A DNA stretch of 64,000 nt, from the NCBI GenBank assembly GCA_022846095.1, contig AP025583.1:2790001-2854000 (forward strand), read 5' to 3'. Shown here one piece after another: positions 18,749-26,179 of the stretch. Position numbers and translations under genes: made by a program. Position 1 is the stretch's first letter. Each line of letters opens with the position of its first letter. A model generated the notes under the pieces. That model was not told where the DNA came from and searched no databases. It was given only the letters and a program-made list of their open reading frames with translations. This stretch comes from Oscillospiraceae bacterium (GTDB lineage Bacteria > Bacillota > Clostridia > Oscillospirales > Oscillospiraceae).

Positions 18749-19115
18749 CGAAGGCGTATCCGCTCGCCCGCCGGATGGCGGCAAAGCTCTCCTCGCTGAT
18801 CGCGTGCTCCAGCCTGCAGGCGTCCAAATGCGCCTGCTCCACCGGAACGCCCAGATCCGTCAGCTTCTGCGCAAAGAAGCAGTACCGCTCATAGACGGCC
18901 TCCGCCTGCGCCCGCCCGGCCTCGGTCAGCCCCAGCGCCCCCTCCTCCCCGACGGCGACGTACCCCTCCCCGCGCAGCCTGCCCACCGCAATGCTGACGC
19001 TCGCCTTTGAAAGGCCCATGAAGTGGGAGAGATCCACGGCGCGGACGGAGCCCTTCGCCTTCGTCAGGATCAGGATGGACTTCAAGTAATTCTCGCGTGA
19101 TTCCCCTAGCCCCAT
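18741..19115 (-). CDS. DtxR/MntR-family metal-dependent transcriptional regulator
   Basis: 124 residues. Winged-helix domain (ESRENYLKSILILTK, then RAVDLSHFMGLSKASVSIAVGRL as the recognition helix) and a dimerisation/metal domain with HLDACRLEHAISEESF, where the C-x2-E-H and His positions match metal-binding residues of MntR/IdeR. No SH3 domain, so MntR-sized. The ATG at 19115 is favoured over an upstream TTG. Its stop codon falls in a repeat end. Last gene of a three-gene leftward unit. Likely senses Fe2+ or Mn2+; no transporter target is nearby. Confidence 0.8.
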   Translation of the reverse strand: MGLGESRENYLKSILILTKAKGSVRAVDLSHFMGLSKASVSIAVGRLRGEGYVAVGEEGALGLTEAGRAQAEAVYERYCFFAQKLTDLGVPVEQAHLDACRLEHAISEESFAAIRRASGYAFGG

Positions 19116-19143
19116 GGCCGTCCGCCTTTCCAACCCGGTATGC

Positions 19144-19656
19144 TCAGAACGGATGGGGGCCGCCGAAGCCGCGCATACGGCCCCGCGGATCGCGCGGGTC
19201 GCGCCTGCCGCGCTCCCCCCGCGTCCCGCTCCGCGCCTCCAGCGACGCGATGACGCGGCCCAAAAGGCCGCTGAGCTGCGCCTGCTCCCCGTCCGACAGG
19301 CAGCTAAACACGTCGCCGCCCTCCTGCCCGCCCTCCTCCGTGGCCCGCAGCCCCTGCTCCGTCAGGCGCACGAGGATCACCCGCCGGTCCGTCTCCGAGG
19401 GGGAGCGGGTGACGTAGCCGCTCTTCTCCAGCTTGGCCAGCAGCTCGCCCAGGGACTGGGAGCGCACCCCCAGCAACTCCGCCAGCTCCTTCTGGGTGAA
19501 CTCCGGCTTGAGCTTGAGGAATTTTAGTACGCGCCCCTGCCCGCTGAAGGGCGTCCCCATGGGGCCGCGGGCCATGTGGGCGTAGTGGAGCTGCCGCACC
19601 AGCAGGCCGTGCATCTGCATGAACTGCTCCATAAGCGTGGAATTCATATCGTCCAT
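19144..19656 (-). CDS. MarR family transcriptional regulator
   Basis: 170 residues. The winged helix is clear: FTQKELAELLGVRSQSLGELLAKLEKSGYVTRS, then the wing with SETDRRVILVRLTEQG. The C-terminus is unusual, an Arg/Gly/Pro-rich tail of about 25 residues (RGERGRRDPRDPRGRMRGFGG) that may be disordered or contact nucleic acid. GGAGG lies 9 bases before the ATG at 19656. It sits between a 90-residue unknown protein and the DtxR gene, probably in one transcript from the promoter at 19990-20018. Confidence 0.85.
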   Translation of the reverse strand: MDDMNSTLMEQFMQMHGLLVRQLHYAHMARGPMGTPFSGQGRVLKFLKLKPEFTQKELAELLGVRSQSLGELLAKLEKSGYVTRSPSETDRRVILVRLTEQGLRATEEGGQEGGDVFSCLSDGEQAQLSGLLGRVIASLEARSGTRGERGRRDPRDPRGRMRGFGGPHPF

Positions 19657-19670
19657 TTTGACTTCCTCCC

Positions 19671-19943
19671 TCACATTCCATCATCCAAAAACAGCGTGCA
19701 GCGGCCGTGGGAAACCAGCGCGTAAAGCCTGCACCGCACCGGCGGGAAGCCGAACACGGTGTGCCGCTTTCCAAAAAGCTCCACCGCCTGCACCGGCCGC
19801 CCGCCCATCTCCCCGATCTCCAGCCTGCACTCCATCAGCGCGCCGTCCAGGCCCTCCGTCTCCGCCGCGATGAGGCTGTTCAGGTAATCGGCCAGCACGT
19901 CCGGGAGCAGCTCTTGTAGTTCCGGCGCCATCGTCATATTCAT
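19671..19943 (-). CDS. Unidentified 90-residue protein, first gene of the MarR-DtxR unit
   Basis: 90 residues from the ATG at 19943 (MNMTMAPELQELLPDVLADY), with GGGAGAGG as ribosome site. An acidic helical N-terminal half (LNSLIAAETEGLDGALMECR) precedes a beta-rich C-terminal half ending RLYALVSHGRCTLFLDDGM. No family recognised. Close spacing (14 bases) to the MarR gene and the shared promoter indicate co-expression, so it may be a partner or target of that regulator. Confidence 0.6.
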   Translation of the reverse strand: MNMTMAPELQELLPDVLADYLNSLIAAETEGLDGALMECRLEIGEMGGRPVQAVELFGKRHTVFGFPPVRCRLYALVSHGRCTLFLDDGM

Positions 19944-19969
19944 AGTCCTCTCCCGCAATTCAATATCAA

Positions 19970-20007
19970 AAGGTACCTTACATTTTCGTATTATACAGGC
20001 ACCTTTC
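19970..20007. promoter_or_regulatory. Candidate autoregulatory operator (AAGGTACCTT boxes)
   Basis: A perfect 10-bp palindrome AAGGTACCTT (19970-19979) downstream of the -10 and a near copy, AGGCACCTTT (about 19998-20007), inside the promoter spacer. Suited to binding by the encoded MarR or DtxR protein. Confidence 0.45.
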
Positions 20008-20018
20008 TAATTTGTCAA
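19990..20018 (-). promoter_or_regulatory. Consensus promoter of the MarR-DtxR unit
   Basis: On the minus strand TTGACA, 17-bp spacer, TATAAT: a perfect match. Confidence 0.85.
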
Positions 20019-20110
20019 GCAGGAAATGAAGCTACCTTCGCTTTTTCTTGGGGCTTGCCCCCGCCCCCTTCCCGGTATAAAATAGAGAAAACGGAAAAGG
20101 AGGCTTTTTA

Positions 20111-20449
20111 ATGTCCGACTGTCTGTTCTGCAAAATCGCGGCGGGCGAGATCCCGTCCAACAAGGTCTATGAGGACGACCAGATCCTCGCCTTCCACGAC
20201 ATCGACCCCCAGGCCCCCACCCACTTCCTGGTGATCCCCAAAACCCACATCGGCTCCTGCGGCGCCATCACCCCGGAGAACTCCGCCGTGGTGGCCCACA
20301 TCTTCGAGGTCATCTCCCGGGTGGCCGGGGAGCTGGGCCTCACAGACTTCCGCGTGGTCTCCAACTGTGGGGAGGCCGCGGGCCAGAGCGTCCCCCACCT
20401 GCACTTCCACGTGCTGGCGGGCCGGGACATGACCTGGCCCCCGGGCTAA
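20111..20449 (+). CDS. HIT family protein (HINT-type nucleotide hydrolase)
   Basis: 112 residues. Starts CLFCKIAAGEIPSNKVYED and ends with the histidine triad QSVPHLHFHVLAG (H-x-H-x-H-like, catalytic middle His). HINT proteins hydrolyse purine nucleotide phosphoramidates and AMP-lysine. AAAGGAGG precedes the ATG by 7 bases. Flanked by its own terminator, so monocistronic; a TATAAA-like -10 lies near 20077. Confidence 0.9.
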   Translation: MSDCLFCKIAAGEIPSNKVYEDDQILAFHDIDPQAPTHFLVIPKTHIGSCGAITPENSAVVAHIFEVISRVAGELGLTDFRVVSNCGEAAGQSVPHLHFHVLAGRDMTWPPG

Positions 20450-20457
20450 CGAAATTC

Positions 20458-20494
20458 AAAAAGGCGGCGCGGTATAAAACCGCGCCGCCTTTCT
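20458..20494. terminator. Bidirectional terminator between the HIT gene and pepT
   Basis: Stem AAAGGCGGCGCGGT / ACCGCGCCGCCTTT with flanking A and T tracts, shared by the two convergent genes. Confidence 0.88.
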
Positions 20495-20495
20495 A

Positions 20496-21722
20496 TTATT
20501 GCTCCGCTTTCACCAGATGGACCAGCACCTGGGCCATCTTCTCCAGGGCGGCGGCGGGGATGTACTCGTACACCCCGTGGAAGTTCACGCCGCCGGTGGA
20601 CAGGTTGGGGCAGGGCAGCCCCTCGTAGGAGAGCCTGGCTCCGTCGGTGCCCCCCCGGATGGGGATCTCCACGGGCGCCACCCCGGCAGCCTGCATGGCC
20701 GCCCGCGCCCGGTGGATGAGGTACATGTGGGGCTCGATCTGCTCGCGCATGTTGTAGTACTGGTCCTTCACCTCCAGCTCCACGGATCCGGGGCCGAAGC
20801 GGCCGTTGAGGAAGGCGGCCGCCGCCTGGACATAGGCCTTGCGGTGCTCGAACTGCTTGCGGTCGTGATCCCGGATGATCATGGTGAGCTTTGCCTCGGT
20901 CTCGTCCCCCTGGAGGGCGGACACGTGGTAGAAGCCCTCGTAGCCCTCGGTGTGGGCGGGGGCCTCGGCGGGGGGCAGGAGCTTGACGAACTCCACCGCC
21001 ATCAGGGCGGCGTTCTTCATCTTGTTCTTGGCCGAGCCGGGGTGGATGTTCCGGCCGTGGAAGCGGGCCTTGACCCCGGCGGCGTTGAAGTTCTCGTACT
21101 CAATTTCACCCAGCTCGCCGCCGTCCACGGTGTAGGCCACCGCCGCGCCGAAGCCCTCCACGTCGAAGTGGTCGGCCCCCTGGCCCACCTCCTCGTCGGG
21201 GGTGAAGCCCACGGCGATGCGTCCATGGCTCACCTCGGGGTGGGCGATGAGGTACTCCAGGGCGGTCATAATCTCGGCCACCCCGGCTTTGTCGTCGGCC
21301 CCCAGCAGGGTGGTGCCGTCGGTGACGATGAGATCCTGCCCCCGGTACTTGTCCAGGCTCTCGAACTCGGCGGGCTTCATGACGATGCCCTTCTCCCCGT
21401 TGAGCACCACGTCGCCCCCCTCGTAGTGGACGATCCGGGCCTTCACGTCCGCGCCGGAGGCGTCGGGCGAGGTATCCATGTGGGCGATAAGGCCCATGCA
21501 GGGCACCCCTTCGCACCCGGGGGTGGGGGGCAGCCAGCCGTACACGTAGCCGAACGGGTCCATATGGGCGTTCTGGAGCCCCAGCTGGCTCAGCTCGGCG
21601 GCCAGGGCCTGGCCCAGGACCTTCTGCTTCTCCGTGGTGGGGCTGGTTTCGCTGTCCTCGTCGGAGCGGGTGTCGTAGGAAACATACCTCAAAAAGCGTT
21701 CGACTGCGGTCATAGCCAGCAT
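20496..21722 (-). CDS. pepT: Peptidase T (tripeptide aminopeptidase, M20 family)
   Basis: 408 residues. Zinc metallopeptidase that releases N-terminal residues from tripeptides in the cytoplasm. Visible: RFLRYVSYDTRSDEDS opening typical of PepT, metal ligands in LIAHMDTSPD, LLGADDKAG, and DEEVGQGADH, and IRGGTDGARLSYEGLPCPNL split near the C-terminus. GGGAGGAG lies 7 bases before the ATG at 21722; the next ATG at 21713 is too far from it. Long open frame upstream is antisense to the hydrolase gene and not coding. Confidence 0.92.
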   Translation of the reverse strand: MLAMTAVERFLRYVSYDTRSDEDSETSPTTEKQKVLGQALAAELSQLGLQNAHMDPFGYVYGWLPPTPGCEGVPCMGLIAHMDTSPDASGADVKARIVHYEGGDVVLNGEKGIVMKPAEFESLDKYRGQDLIVTDGTTLLGADDKAGVAEIMTALEYLIAHPEVSHGRIAVGFTPDEEVGQGADHFDVEGFGAAVAYTVDGGELGEIEYENFNAAGVKARFHGRNIHPGSAKNKMKNAALMAVEFVKLLPPAEAPAHTEGYEGFYHVSALQGDETEAKLTMIIRDHDRKQFEHRKAYVQAAAAFLNGRFGPGSVELEVKDQYYNMREQIEPHMYLIHRARAAMQAAGVAPVEIPIRGGTDGARLSYEGLPCPNLSTGGVNFHGVYEYIPAAALEKMAQVLVHLVKAEQ

Positions 21723-21759
21723 CCTTTCTCCTCCCCCGACAGCGCGCCCGCATTGTCTA

Positions 21760-21788
21760 TTGACGCGGGGACGGCGGGGGGCTAAACT
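21760..21788 (+). promoter_or_regulatory. Promoter of the alpha/beta hydrolase gene
   Basis: TTGACG, 17-bp spacer, TAAACT, about 50 bp before the ATG at 21837. Confidence 0.55.
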
Positions 21789-21836
21789 GGATTTATTGGA
21801 TAGTACCCATTTTACCACAGAAGGAGCGGATTTTCC

Positions 21837-22802
21837 ATGGCGACAATGCGGGAATTTTCCTACCCCTCCGGCGACGGCCTCCATCAGATTTGGGCCACCG
21901 AGTGGCTGCCGGAGCACTGCGCCCCCCGGGCGGTGGTGCAGATCGTCCACGGCATCTCGGAGTACGTGGGCCGCTACGCGCCCTACGCCGAGTTCCTGAC
22001 CGGCCACGGCTTCGCCGTGGTGGGGGACGACCACCTGGGCCACGGCCGCACGGCCCGGCCCGGCGAGTACGGCTTTATCGCGGAATCCGGCGGCTGGGAC
22101 ATCCTGGCCGGCGACGTGCACGAGCTGCGGGTGCTGGAGGGGGAGCGTTTCCCGGACGTGCCCTACTTTATCCTGGGCCACTCCATGGGCTCCTTCCTCA
22201 CCCGGACCTACCTGATCCGCTGGCCGGGCAGCGTGGACGGGGCCGTCCTCTCGGGTACCGGGCAGGAGGCCCCCGTGACCGTGGCCTTCGGCAAGGGGCT
22301 GGCCGGGCTGCTGTGCAGGACCCGGGGGCCCCGCTCGGTGAGCAGGCTGATTACAAGCCTCTCCCTGGGGGCCTACAACAAGCAGTTCAAGCCCAACCGC
22401 ACCGGCTCGGACTGGATCTCCCGGGACGAGGCCCAGGTGGACGCCTACGTGGCCGACCCGATGTGCTCCTTCGTGCCCACGGTGGGCATGTTCCGGGACA
22501 TGATGGGGGGCCTGCAATTCATCGCGGACCCCGAAAACCTCAGGCGCATGGACCCGGACACCCCGGTTTACATCTACTCCGGGGACAAGGATCCCGTGGG
22601 GGGCAGCGGCGCGGGGGTGCGGAAGGTTCACGGCTTCTTCCAGAGCGCGGGAGTGAAGGATTTGACGCTCAAGCTCTACCCCGGCGGGCGGCACGAGATG
22701 CACAACGAGCTCAACCGGGACGAGGTGTTCGCCGACACCCTGGCCTGGCTGGAGGGGCACATGGCCCGTTCGGCGGCGTCTGTAGAGACGGCCCATGCGT
22801 GA
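21837..22802 (+). CDS. Alpha/beta hydrolase (monoacylglycerol-lipase / serine aminopeptidase S33 type)
   Basis: 321 residues. Complete hydrolase fold: IVHGISEYVGRYAPYA oxyanion region, nucleophile Ser in LGHSMGSFL (near residue 110), acid Asp in YSGDKDPVGG, and His in PGGRHEMHNE. Family members act on monoglycerides or lysophospholipids. The C-terminal extension (ARSAASVETAHA) runs to within one base of a degraded coding region, so the present 3' end may have been altered. GAAGGAGCGG serves as ribosome site. Confidence 0.85.
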   Translation: MATMREFSYPSGDGLHQIWATEWLPEHCAPRAVVQIVHGISEYVGRYAPYAEFLTGHGFAVVGDDHLGHGRTARPGEYGFIAESGGWDILAGDVHELRVLEGERFPDVPYFILGHSMGSFLTRTYLIRWPGSVDGAVLSGTGQEAPVTVAFGKGLAGLLCRTRGPRSVSRLITSLSLGAYNKQFKPNRTGSDWISRDEAQVDAYVADPMCSFVPTVGMFRDMMGGLQFIADPENLRRMDPDTPVYIYSGDKDPVGGSGAGVRKVHGFFQSAGVKDLTLKLYPGGRHEMHNELNRDEVFADTLAWLEGHMARSAASVETAHA

Positions 22803-23167
22803 TCTCCCCAAAGCGGCTTCTTGCAATCTGCGTTGGCTTCTTTTCTGGCCGTTCCACCCCGGCTTTTGGGATTTTCCACCTGCCGGATAACAGCGGCATG
22901 GCAACCGAACAATGAGGTAAGAAAACACCGATCCAACCGCTCCAGTATTACATCACGCTTGCGATTTCAGCCGTATATGGGATTGCTGTCACCGTCTACT
23001 TTTGGGTATTCCCGTGTGTTTTATCCTTCCAATGGCGCGAGCCGCTGTGTTCTACGGTTGGCGCACTGGAACAGTTGAATGCGGCCGGAGAGGTAGAGCA
23101 TTTTCAAGGAAGAACGGAACGCCCGAAAAAGGGATTCTTCATCATTGTGCCCTGGCACAAGACTTGA
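22799..23167 (+). pseudogene. Decayed coding remnant, membrane-protein-like
   Basis: One frame stays coding-like for 120 codons but is cut by a TGA at 22913-22915 and lacks a usable start in its second half. Part one ends FGIFHLPDNSGMATEQ; part two contains a hydrophobic stretch YYITLAISAVYGIAVTVYFW, then a charged region ending KKGFFIIVPWHKT before TGA at 23165. Base composition is more AT-rich than the surroundings. An ATG at 22912 is out of frame by one base. No family is recognised. Best read as a gene damaged when the adjacent repeat element settled here. Confidence 0.45.
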
Positions 23168-23170
23168 AAA

Positions 23171-23621
23171 GCGCCTTAGGGGGATAAGGCGAACAACGGC
23201 GGGCGATTCGTGAATCGCCCCTACATGCCTGGAGCGGCGGGCCGATGTGGGCATCGGCCCCTACGAGCGCCAAGCGCTGTGCGGAGCATAGCAGTACGTG
23301 CGGCTTTTATAGGCAGTCCTTGAATCGCAACTACTTTCAAGTTTTGGCGGGTCATGTGCCGCAGGGGCGGCAGCCCTATTCGCCTCAAGTGCCAGGCCGA
23401 ACCGAGCCCTGAGCGCTGCCAAGTCTTGCAGGTTACCTGAACCGCACCGCCGCGGGGCCCCGGGTCCAGGGGCCGAAGCCCCTGGTTGTTTCTTCCCGGG
23501 GTTCTTTGCAAGCAAAGAATCCCGCCGCCGGAGGCCGGGCCTCCAAAATAGGAGACGGATTGCCGCGTCGGCCCCGCGGGGCCTCCTCGCAATGACTGGC
23601 CGCCTTATCCCCCAAAGGCGC
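23171..23621. repeat. MITE-like element with 21-bp terminal inverted repeats (copy A)
   Basis: A 451-bp non-coding block bounded by GCGCCTTA+GGGGGATAAGGCG (23171-23191) and its inverse complement (23601-23621), with one mismatch in 21. Inside are the palindromes GGGCGATTCGTGAATCGCCC (23201-23220) and GGGCCGATG...CATCGGCCC (23239-23260) and a long conserved core. Copies: 32976-33355 (same orientation) and 52758-53163 (inverted). Conceptual frames differ between copies and are not conserved, so it does not encode a protein. No target duplication was evident. Confidence 0.8.
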
Positions 23622-23652
23622 GTACCGTTAGACGATTTCTTACATTTAGCCC

Positions 23653-23697
23653 AAAACGTGGGCCCGGCCTTATGATAAGGCCGGGCCCACGTTTTTT
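23653..23697. terminator. Terminator of the 23704 gene
   Basis: About 20-bp stem (AAAACGTGGGCCCGGCCTTA arm) with loop TGAT; T-rich on both exits. Confidence 0.88.
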
Positions 23698-23703
23698 GTC
23701 CTT

Positions 23704-24276
23704 TTATGCCTTCTGGGCCTCCCGCCAGGCCAGCACGTCCTCCAGGTTGTCCAGCAGGAAGCGGCGGGCCTCGGCGCTGTACTGCACCGCCACGTACACG
23801 CCGTACTGCCCCTCCCGCTCCACGGGGGTGATGCCCAGGGCGATGCCCTGGGCGGTGGGCTCCTTGCGCCGCTTGCCGGGGGCGGTCTCCACCTCCCGGA
23901 GGAAGCCCTTTTCCACCAGGTAGCCGGTGAAGGCGGTGGTGGGCACCTTGGTCCGGGTCACCCCGCCCCCCGCCGCCTCGTTCACCGCCGCCACGAACTC
24001 GCTGATGGTCTCCGGCGCCGGTCCGATGGGCACGGCGTCCTTCTCCTCCTGCGTCATGCGGAAGGGGCCCTTTTTGGGCCGGGGCCCCCGCTGGCCCCGC
24101 TCCATCAGGTTTCCGTCCTCCCGCAGCACCCCCGCCACGTAAAAGAAGCAGCGGATCAGCCTGGGCTGGTTGAGGACCGCGTCCTCCGGCAGCTCCACGC
24201 CGCTGATGGGGTCGATCCCCTGCGCCAGCTGCTCCATATAGGCCTGCGCCCGGCGCAGCTTGTCCAGATCGTTCAT
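23704..24276 (-). CDS. Conserved clostridial protein of unknown function
   Basis: 190 residues from the ATG at 24276, with GGAGGTGG 5 bases upstream. A helical N-terminus (MNDLDKLRRAQAYMEQLAQG followed by IDPISG) leads to a basic linker (RGPRPKKGPF) and a C-terminal domain reading GFLREVE...PTAQGIALGI...GVYVAVQYSAEARRFLLDNL. The layout matches uncharacterised proteins seen in clostridia that pair an N-terminal dimerisation helix with a winged-helix-like C-terminus, but I cannot name the family. It has its own consensus promoter divergent from fruR. Confidence 0.7.
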   Translation of the reverse strand: MNDLDKLRRAQAYMEQLAQGIDPISGVELPEDAVLNQPRLIRCFFYVAGVLREDGNLMERGQRGPRPKKGPFRMTQEEKDAVPIGPAPETISEFVAAVNEAAGGGVTRTKVPTTAFTGYLVEKGFLREVETAPGKRRKEPTAQGIALGITPVEREGQYGVYVAVQYSAEARRFLLDNLEDVLAWREAQKA

Positions 24277-24304
24277 ACGTCCACCTCCAACACTGATTAC
24301 TATA

Positions 24305-24333
24305 ATTTTATCTCTTCGTGTTAGTAATGTCAA
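24305..24333 (-). promoter_or_regulatory. Promoter of the 23704 gene
   Basis: Minus strand TTGACA, 17-bp spacer, TAAAAT. Confidence 0.75.
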
Positions 24334-24390
24334 TCCAATCAATTTCAATCACGTCCAGTCAGTGGTTCTGAAATATTTTGAAGTTATTTG

Positions 24391-24430
24391 ATTGATTGTG
24401 CTTGACATTGATTGTTCCTGGTGCTATCAT
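24391..24430 (+). promoter_or_regulatory. fru operon promoter with repeated TTGATTG boxes
   Basis: TTGACA (24402-24407), 17-bp spacer, TATCAT (24425-24430). GATTGATTG before the -35 and CATTGATTG after it form direct repeats, a typical arrangement for DeoR-family FruR repressor sites. Confidence 0.7.
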
Positions 24431-24480
24431 ACACACAGAAAGAAAAAAGCCCCATCCGGGCCCGGAAGGAGCAATTCCCC

Positions 24481-25242
24481 ATGCTGACACAGGAACGCTA
24501 TCAACTGATACTCAGCTTGCTGGCGGAGAAAAACGCGGTGACGGTGGCCGAGCTGACCCAGGCGCTGGGCGCGTCGGAGGCCACCGTGCGCCGGGATCTG
24601 AACGCGCTGGACGAGATGGGCCGCCTGCACAAGGTCCACGGCGGCGCCACCGCCCTGGGCGGCACCTTCGTCCCCGGCGAGCCGGACATGAGCACCAAGT
24701 CGGCCCTCCACGTGGCCGAGAAGCAGGCCATCGGCGCCTACGCCGCGGGCCTCGTCACCGACGACGACTTCGTGTACCTCGACGCGGGCTCCTCCACCGG
24801 GGCCATCATCGACCGTCTGGTTCCCAGCCGCGCCACCTTCGTCACCAACGGCATCGACCACGCCCGGCGCCTCACCCAAAAAGGGCTGAAGGCCTTCATC
24901 CTGGGCGGGCAGTTCAAGTCCACCACCGAGGCCATCGTGGGGGCCATGGCCCTGCACAGCCTGCGGCAGTACAACTTTACCAAGTGCTTCCTGGGGGCCA
25001 ACGGCGTGGATCTGGCCGCGGGCTTCACCACGCCGGACAGCGAGGAGGCCATGCTCAAGTCCGAGGCCATGAACCGCGCCTACCTCTCGTTCGTGCTGTG
25101 CGACCACAGCAAATTCCGGCTGGTCTCCCCCGTCACCTTCGCGCCCCTGAACAAGGCCTGCATCCTCACCGACCGCCTGGACGACGAGGCCTACCGCAAG
25201 GAGACCGTGGTCAAGGTCATCAAGGAGGGCAACGCGCAATGA
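24481..25242 (+). CDS. fruR: DeoR family repressor of the fructose operon
   Basis: 253 residues. N-terminal helix-turn-helix (TVAELTQALGASEATVRRDLNALDEMGRLHKVHGGA split at the DeoR signature), then a sugar-phosphate-sensing domain with YLDAGSSTG, FVTNGIDHA and LGANGVDL blocks. The likely inducer is fructose-1-phosphate. GGAAGGAG precedes the ATG. The stop overlaps the fruK start (ATGA-type), so repressor and kinase are coupled. Confidence 0.88.
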   Translation: MLTQERYQLILSLLAEKNAVTVAELTQALGASEATVRRDLNALDEMGRLHKVHGGATALGGTFVPGEPDMSTKSALHVAEKQAIGAYAAGLVTDDDFVYLDAGSSTGAIIDRLVPSRATFVTNGIDHARRLTQKGLKAFILGGQFKSTTEAIVGAMALHSLRQYNFTKCFLGANGVDLAAGFTTPDSEEAMLKSEAMNRAYLSFVLCDHSKFRLVSPVTFAPLNKACILTDRLDDEAYRKETVVKVIKEGNAQ

Positions 25243-26147
25243 TCTACACACTCACCTTCAATCCCGCCCTGGACTACGCCGTCTATCTGGACAGCTTCGG
25301 CCTGGGCGAGACAAACCGCACCGTCCGGGAGGAGCTCTCCTGCGGCGGCAAGGGCATCAACGTGTCCATCGTGCTCCACCGCCTGGGGGTGGAGAGCGTG
25401 GCCCTGGGCTTCCTGGCCGGGTTCACGGGGGTCATCCTCCAGTCCTGGGTCCACGAAATCGGGGTGAAGTCCGACTTCATCCAGATCCCCGACGGCATGA
25501 GCCGCATTAACGTCAAGATCAAGTACCGGGGCGAGACCGAAATCAACGGCCGGGGCCCCGACATCCCCGCCGCCGCGCTGGAAGCCCTCTTTGGCAAGCT
25601 GGACGCCCTGGGGGAGGGGGACACCCTGGTCATCTCCGGCAGCATCCCCGCCTCCCTGCCCGCCGACGTCTACGAGCAGATCCTGGCCCGGCTGGACGGC
25701 CGGGGCATCCGCTTCGTGGTGGACGCCACCGGCGCGCTGCTGGAAAACGTGCTGGAGTACCACCCCTTCCTGATAAAGCCCAACCACGAGGAGCTGGGCG
25801 AGCTGTGCGGCCGGGTCCTCGCCCCGTCGGACACCGGGGGCATCACCGCCTGCGCCCGCACCCTCCAGTCCAAGGGGGCCCGCAACGTGCTGGTCTCCAT
25901 GGCCGGGGACGGGGCCCTGCTGCTCACCGAGCACGGCCAGATCCTCCGCCAGGGCGCGGCCAAGGGCACGGTGAAGAACTCCGTGGGCGCGGGGGACTCC
26001 ATGGTGGCCGGCTTCCTGGCCGGGTACGCCGGGAGCGGCAGCTACGCCAAGGCCCTGCGCCTGGGCGCCGCCGCCGGCGGGGCCACCGCCTTCTCCGACG
26101 GCCTGGCCGAGGCCGGGGACGTGCAGGCCGTGCTGGCAACCCTGTAA
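25239..26147 (+). CDS. fruK: 1-phosphofructokinase
   Basis: 302 residues, PfkB family. Phosphorylates fructose-1-phosphate made by FruA to fructose-1,6-bisphosphate. MIYTLTFNPALDYAVYLD start, ELSCGGKGINVSIVLHRLG, LVISGSIPASLP, and the C-terminal anion-hole motif NSVGAGDSMVAGFLAG with the catalytic Asp. The residue after GAGDS is the usual family layout. Overlaps fruR by 4 bases. Confidence 0.93.
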   Translation: MIYTLTFNPALDYAVYLDSFGLGETNRTVREELSCGGKGINVSIVLHRLGVESVALGFLAGFTGVILQSWVHEIGVKSDFIQIPDGMSRINVKIKYRGETEINGRGPDIPAAALEALFGKLDALGEGDTLVISGSIPASLPADVYEQILARLDGRGIRFVVDATGALLENVLEYHPFLIKPNHEELGELCGRVLAPSDTGGITACARTLQSKGARNVLVSMAGDGALLLTEHGQILRQGAAKGTVKNSVGAGDSMVAGFLAGYAGSGSYAKALRLGAAAGGATAFSDGLAEAGDVQAVLATL

Positions 26148-26179
26148 CAAGCGAATCCCGTCAACCGGGAGATGAAAGG

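Noticed and set aside
23221-23592. 123-codon frame in repeat copy A, with relatives in copies B and C
   Set aside because: The repeat is conserved as nucleotide sequence but frames shift and stop differently between copies, so it is not a gene.
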